DNA from: Elusimicrobiota bacterium
GTDB taxonomy: Bacteria > Elusimicrobiota > Elusimicrobia > UBA1565 > UBA9628
NCBI GenBank assembly: GCA_030696455.1
Contig: JAUYSH010000029.1
Coordinates: forward strand, 1-36,157
DNA: 36,157 nucleotides
Direction of reading: 5' to 3'
Shown here in pieces: positions 32,277 through 36,157 of this stretch. The stretch's first letter is position 1. Each line of letters begins with the position of its first letter. The translations under genes and the position numbers were made by a program. The notes beneath the pieces were generated by a model, which was not told where the DNA came from, searched no databases, and saw only the letters and a program-made list of their open reading frames with translations.

Positions 32277-32785
32277 TGATCCTCGGCATCGACCCGGGGC
32301 TGCATGAGACCGGCTGGGCCGTGCTCGACGGCGCGCCCGCGTCCCCCCGCCTCGTCGCGTCCGGGGTCATCCGGACCTTGCCCGGCCTGGAACTGGGCGA
32401 GCGACTCAAGGCGATCCACTCGGAGCTCGAGGCGGTCCTGCGGGGGCACAGGATCGAGTCGTGCGCGATCGAGGAGATGTTCTTCACCACGATCGCCCGC
32501 ACCGTGCGCGCGACCTTGCAGGCCCGCGGCGTCGCCTTGCTCGCCATCGCGCAGTCCGGCCGCGGCGTGACGGAGTACAACCCGAAGACGGTCAAGCTCT
32601 CTCTCACGGGATCGGGGAGCGCCGAGAAGGCGCAGATGCAGACGGTCGTGCAGAAGGCTCTCGGCTTGAAGGACAAGCTCCGACCGAACGACGTGGCCGA
32701 CGCGGCGGCGATCGCACTGTGCCACCTGCGCGCGGGGCGCGGCAAGGGCCTGCGCGTGCTCGACTCCTGGGGCGCCAAGCGATGA
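32276..32785 (+). CDS. ruvC: Holliday junction resolvase RuvC
   Basis: A 169-residue endonuclease that cuts Holliday junctions made during recombination repair. The RNase H-fold acidic residues are visible: Asp6 (ILGIDPG), Glu66 (AIEEMFF), and Asp139 and Asp142 in NDVADAAAIALCH. Length is normal. It overlaps yebC by one base and ruvA by four, so translation is coupled. Confidence 0.94.
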   Translation: MILGIDPGLHETGWAVLDGAPASPRLVASGVIRTLPGLELGERLKAIHSELEAVLRGHRIESCAIEEMFFTTIARTVRATLQARGVALLAIAQSGRGVTEYNPKTVKLSLTGSGSAEKAQMQTVVQKALGLKDKLRPNDVADAAAIALCHLRAGRGKGLRVLDSWGAKR

Positions 32786-33405
32786 TCGCCTCCCTGCGCG
32801 GCGTCGTGCTGACCAAGGACCTCGAGAGCGTCGTGCTCGAGGTCGGCGGCGTGGGCCACGAGATCCACGTCACCTCCGCGACCTCCTCGCGCCTGCCCGC
32901 GCCCGGCGGCGAGGCGCTGCTTTTCATCGATTCCTCTTACGCGATGTACGGCGGCGGCGAGACCTTGTACGGCTTCCTCACGGCGCCGGAGAAGGCGATG
33001 TTCCGCGCGTTCCGCGACGAGATCCCCGGCACCGGCGCCAAGAAGGCGCTCGAGTTCCTCGACAAGGCGTCGAAGTCCCTGCCCGACTTCCGACGCGCCG
33101 TGATGGACCGCGACGAGAAGCTGCTGTGCGCGGTGTTCGGCTTCACGAAGAAGACCGCGACCAAGATCGTCGACGCGCTCAAGGGCAAGATCGACGAGGT
33201 GCGCGTCCCCGGCGCGCCGCATCTGGCCGCCGCCGGCGGCTCGATGCCCGCGACGGGCTCCTGGGGCCAGGCGCTCAACGCGCTCGAGGCGCTGGGCTAT
33301 AAGTTCTCCGACGCGCGCGGCGCGCTGCAGGCCCTGGCGGAGGAACACGGCGGCAAGGAAGTCCCCACCGAGCAGCTCGTGCGGCAGGCGCTGAAGAGGC
33401 TCTGA
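32782..33405 (+). CDS. ruvA: Holliday junction branch migration subunit RuvA
   Basis: A 207-residue protein that binds the four-way junction and loads RuvB. The N-terminal OB-fold ([19 protein letters not shown]), the helix-hairpin-helix region ([20 protein letters not shown]) and the C-terminal RuvB-contacting three-helix domain ([11 protein letters not shown]) are in order. The usual IPGIGKKTA-type second hairpin is diverged here ([18 protein letters not shown]). The ATG overlaps the ruvC stop, and the stop overlaps the ruvB start. Confidence 0.93.
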   Translation: MIASLRGVVLTKDLESVVLEVGGVGHEIHVTSATSSRLPAPGGEALLFIDSSYAMYGGGETLYGFLTAPEKAMFRAFRDEIPGTGAKKALEFLDKASKSLPDFRRAVMDRDEKLLCAVFGFTKKTATKIVDALKGKIDEVRVPGAPHLAAAGGSMPATGSWGQALNALEALGYKFSDARGALQALAEEHGGKEVPTEQLVRQALKRL

Positions 33406-34427
33406 TGGCCAAGCCCGACGAGCTCCTCAATCCCGCCGTCCTGCCCGCCGAGGAAACGGCGGACCGCGCCCTGCGCCCGAAATCCCTCGAGGAGTTCATC
33501 GGCCAGGACTCTCTGAAGGAGAACCTCAAGGTCTTCATCAAGGCCGCCAAGCAGCGCGGCGAGCCTCTCGACCATTGCCTGTTCTACGCGCCTCCCGGCC
33601 TGGGCAAGACCACGCTCGCCAACATCCTCGCGCGCGAGATGGGCGTCAACCTGCGCACCGCCTCGGGCCCGATCCTCGTGCGCGTCGGGGATCTCGCGGC
33701 CCTGCTCACGGACATCTCGGAAGGAGACGTCTTCTTCATCGACGAGATCCACCGGCTCAACGCGGTCGTCGAAGAGGCCCTGTACCCGGTGATGGAGGAC
33801 TACACCTTCTACATCTCGACGGGGAAGGGGCCCGCGTCCTCCACATTGAAACTTGCCGTTCCAAGGTTTACGCTCGTCGGCGCCACCACGCGATCCGGTC
33901 TGTTGACGGGACCGCTGCGCGATCGCTTCGGGATCGTGGCCCAGCTCGGATTTTACGGCCCCGAGGAATTGCGCCGGATCGTGCTTCGCTCGGCCGGCCT
34001 CCTCGGAATCAAGACCGATCAAGACGGCGCCGATGAGATCGCGCGCAGGTGCCGCGGAACGCCCCGCATCGCGAACAGATTATTGAGGCGGGTGCGCGAC
34101 TTCGCGCAGGTGGACGGCGGCGGCAAGATCGACGGCGACGTCGCCCGCCACGCGCTCTCGAAGCTCGAGGTGGACGCCGAGGGCCTGGACCCCATGGACC
34201 GTCGCCTGCTGCGGGCCGTCATCGAGAAGTTCGACGGCGGCCCGGTCGGCGTCGAGAACCTGGCCATCGCGGTCAGCGAGGAGCTGGACACGGTGACCGA
34301 CGTCGTCGAGCCCTTCCTGATCCAGGCGGGCTTCCTCGCGCGCACGCCGCGCGGACGCACGGCGACGCCCAAGGCGTACGCGCATCTCGGCCTTCAGGCC
34401 CCGCGCCGCGCGCTCGACCTGCTGTGA
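33405..34427 (+). CDS. ruvB: Holliday junction branch migration ATPase RuvB
   Basis: A 340-residue AAA+ motor. Walker A PPGLGKTT is at 63-70, Walker B FIDEIHR near 111-117, sensor 1 GATTRSGLL near 158, and a C-terminal winged helix ([18 protein letters not shown]) follows. It starts on the last base of the ruvA stop. The final bases form the GTG start of the next gene. Confidence 0.95.
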   Translation: MAKPDELLNPAVLPAEETADRALRPKSLEEFIGQDSLKENLKVFIKAAKQRGEPLDHCLFYAPPGLGKTTLANILAREMGVNLRTASGPILVRVGDLAALLTDISEGDVFFIDEIHRLNAVVEEALYPVMEDYTFYISTGKGPASSTLKLAVPRFTLVGATTRSGLLTGPLRDRFGIVAQLGFYGPEELRRIVLRSAGLLGIKTDQDGADEIARRCRGTPRIANRLLRRVRDFAQVDGGGKIDGDVARHALSKLEVDAEGLDPMDRRLLRAVIEKFDGGPVGVENLAIAVSEELDTVTDVVEPFLIQAGFLARTPRGRTATPKAYAHLGLQAPRRALDLL

Positions 34428-35539
34428 TCGCGGCGGCGGCCCTCGCCCTCCTCGCCGCGCTGTCGGCCTCCGCCGGGACCGTGCAGGTCGCGATCGTGCG
34501 CCAGGCGGGCTCGGCCAAGCTGAGTCCGGAAGGCGCCGTCGAGATCAGCCAACCCGGCGCCAAGCCGGTGCTGCTCGAGTGGAAGGGCGAGCTGACGCTT
34601 CGGCCGCGCGAGGGCGGCCTGCGGCTCGCCGACATGCGCCTGAAGTCGGAGACGCGCCTGGTTCCCCGGGACGGCGCGCGCATCCGGGTCGGCGCGGATT
34701 TCTACCGCGGCGCCCTGATCCTGCGCCTCGACCCCGGCCAGACCTTGACGATCGTCGAGGAGGCCGACATCGAGCAGTACCTCGAGGGCATCCTGCCCCA
34801 CGAGATGAACCCCGACTGGCCGCTCGAAGCGCTGAAGGCGCAGGCGGTCGTCGCGCGGACCTTCACCTACGCGAACCTGGGCAAGTTCCGCAAGGACGGC
34901 TTCGACCTGACTTCCGACACACGTTCTCAGGTCTACAAGGGCATGACCGGGGTCAACGAGAACGTCCGCGCGGCGGTGCGGCAGACCCGCGGGGAGGTGC
35001 TCGGCTGGAAGGGAAAGCTTTTGCGCGTGTATTACCACGCCTGCTGCGGCGGTGCCACCACCGACGCGGGCGCGGCGTGGGGCGGCACGGAGGAGATACC
35101 CCGGCCGCTGCGGGGCGTGCGCGATCCCTGGTGCGCGGCCTCGCCCCACATGAAGTGGACCGCCTACTTCGCCTGGGCGGACCTGACCGCGGCGATCTCC
35201 GAGCGGCGCATGCTCACCGGCCCGCTCAAGAGCCTGCGCATCGGCGCCCGCGACGCGGCCGGCTACGTGCGCACCTTCCTCGTCAAGAGCGGCCGCGAAA
35301 GCGTGGTGGTCAACGCGGCGCAGCTGCGGGGCGCCATCGGCGCCGGCGAGATGAAAAGCGTGCGCATCCAGACCGCCAGGATGCTCCGCCAGGGCGTCGA
35401 GTTCTCCGGCGGCGGCTCCGGCCACGGCGTCGGCCTGTGCCAGTGGGGCACGCGCCTTCAGGCCGAGAAGGGCCGCGGCTACGCCAAGATCCTCAGCTTC
35501 TATTTCCCCGGCTCGGACCTCTCGGAGGTGGACGAATGA
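34424..35539 (+). CDS. SpoIID/LytB-domain protein
   Basis: A 371-residue protein starting at a GTG that overlaps the ruvB stop by four bases, giving a short signal-like helix ([18 protein letters not shown]). The SpoIID/LytB domain is clear: [34 protein letters not shown], and near the C-terminus [12 protein letters not shown]. In sporulating bacteria SpoIID is a lytic transglycosylase acting on denuded glycan, while relatives in non-sporulators such as LytB act in wall remodelling. No sporulation genes are seen, so a general cell-envelope role is likelier. Its place between ruvB and queA is a known arrangement in several phyla. It overlaps queA by four bases. Confidence 0.86.
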   Translation: MIAAAALALLAALSASAGTVQVAIVRQAGSAKLSPEGAVEISQPGAKPVLLEWKGELTLRPREGGLRLADMRLKSETRLVPRDGARIRVGADFYRGALILRLDPGQTLTIVEEADIEQYLEGILPHEMNPDWPLEALKAQAVVARTFTYANLGKFRKDGFDLTSDTRSQVYKGMTGVNENVRAAVRQTRGEVLGWKGKLLRVYYHACCGGATTDAGAAWGGTEEIPRPLRGVRDPWCAASPHMKWTAYFAWADLTAAISERRMLTGPLKSLRIGARDAAGYVRTFLVKSGRESVVVNAAQLRGAIGAGEMKSVRIQTARMLRQGVEFSGGGSGHGVGLCQWGTRLQAEKGRGYAKILSFYFPGSDLSEVDE

Positions 35540-36157
35540 GCCTGCCGCTCTCGGATTTCGATTACGACTACCCCGAGTCTCTCATCGCCTCGGCGGCGGC
35601 CGAGCCGCGCGATTCGGCGCGGCTGCTGGTCCTGGACCGGGCCGGCGGGGGGCTCGAGCACGCGATCTTCCGCGACCTCCCCCGCTTCCTGAAGCCCGGA
35701 GATTGCCTCGTCGTCAACCGCACCAAGGTCATGCCTTGCCGTCTGTTCGGCAAAAAATCGACGGGCGGCAAGGCCGACCTGCTTCTCGTGCGCGAGTTGG
35801 GGCCCGATACCTGGACCGCGCTGGCCTCCGGCTTCAAGGCGGGGCAGACGCTGGAGTTCCCCGGCGGGATGGCGGCGACGGTCGAGGGCCTGACCGACGA
35901 GGGCGAGTACCGCCTCAAGTTCGCGACCGCCGATCTGCGCCCTTATCTGGCCGAGCACGGCCTTCCCCCGCTGCCGCCGTACATCGCCAAGAAGCGCGTG
36001 CCCTCGCGCGCCGACGCGGCGCGCTATCAGACGGTCTACGCGCGCGACGACGGCTCCATCGCCGCGCCGACCGCGGGCATGCACTTTACGCCCGAGCTGA
36101 TGGAAAAGCTCAAAAGCTCGGGCGTGAACTTCGCCTTCATCACCTTGCACGTCGGCC
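35536..36157 (+). CDS. queA: tRNA preQ1(34) S-adenosylmethionine ribosyltransferase-isomerase QueA (3' truncated)
   Basis: The first 207 codons of QueA, cut by the window edge. The enzyme moves and rearranges the ribosyl group of S-adenosylmethionine onto preQ1 in the wobble position of tRNAs, making epoxyqueuosine. The family start (LSDFDYDYPESLIA), the PRDSARLLVLDR stretch, VVNRTKVMPCRL, and the highly conserved YQTVYARDDGSIAAPTAGMHFT are all present. The ATG overlaps the upstream stop (ATGA). Confidence 0.95.
   Translation, partial: MSLPLSDFDYDYPESLIASAAAEPRDSARLLVLDRAGGGLEHAIFRDLPRFLKPGDCLVVNRTKVMPCRLFGKKSTGGKADLLLVRELGPDTWTALASGFKAGQTLEFPGGMAATVEGLTDEGEYRLKFATADLRPYLAEHGLPPLPPYIAKKRVPSRADAARYQTVYARDDGSIAAPTAGMHFTPELMEKLKSSGVNFAFITLHVG

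Noticed and set aside
34424-35539. Evidence for sporulation from the SpoIID domain
   Set aside because: SpoIID/LytB domains are widespread in non-sporulating bacteria and no other sporulation gene is present, so the domain alone says nothing about sporulation.

Overview
The window is a high-GC, gene-dense stretch of bacterial chromosome. It holds 25 protein genes, two of them cut by the window edges and one a small unrecognised membrane protein, plus one tRNA. Genes are packed with many ATGA and TGATG start/stop overlaps, and I see no insertion sequences, phage genes or CRISPR arrays. Two polytopic membrane proteins (an MscS-type channel and a fused ABC exporter) carry a secretion-type signal peptide and a Pro/Ala/Ser-rich linker in front of their membrane domains. 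That habit, with the multihaem cytochromes, the PorV-like protein and the sorting-type tail, makes me suspect an Elusimicrobiota-like Gram-negative lineage. This is inference; no rRNA is present to settle it.

Layout. 1-5000: end of an unknown membrane protein, a zinc-ribbon/single-TM protein, uppP (lipid carrier recycling), then convergently a PGRP-type amidase and pepP. 5000-8780: a structured intergenic element, a channel with two MscS domains, and typA with a terminator. 8776-14433 (minus): tRNA-Arg(TCG), a HEAT-repeat protein, a thermolysin-like secreted metalloprotease with a C-terminal sorting-type domain, and a PorV-like outer-membrane protein, overlapping as one unit. 14543-15961: an SDR/DUF2867 protein.

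16001-27035 is an electron-transfer island. A 19-haem c / b-type cytochrome fusion on plus faces, across a 560-bp structured intergenic region, a minus-strand pair (a 13-haem c / b-type fusion and a NapC/NirT-like protein with 13 canonical and 2 atypical haem motifs). A separately terminated triheme c7-type cytochrome follows. Next to it on plus lie a small membrane protein, resB and ccsA, the System II machinery that attaches haem to such proteins. The cluster reads as membrane quinol oxidation feeding a periplasmic haem wire.

27090-36157: a 1422-residue double ABC exporter (minus), divergent from a yebC-ruvC-ruvA-ruvB-spoIID/lytB-queA operon running off the right edge. The shared promoter region contains an 18-bp palindrome whose near copy also sits in the SDR promoter 17 kb away. 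Similar palindromes lie in the cytochrome intergenic region.
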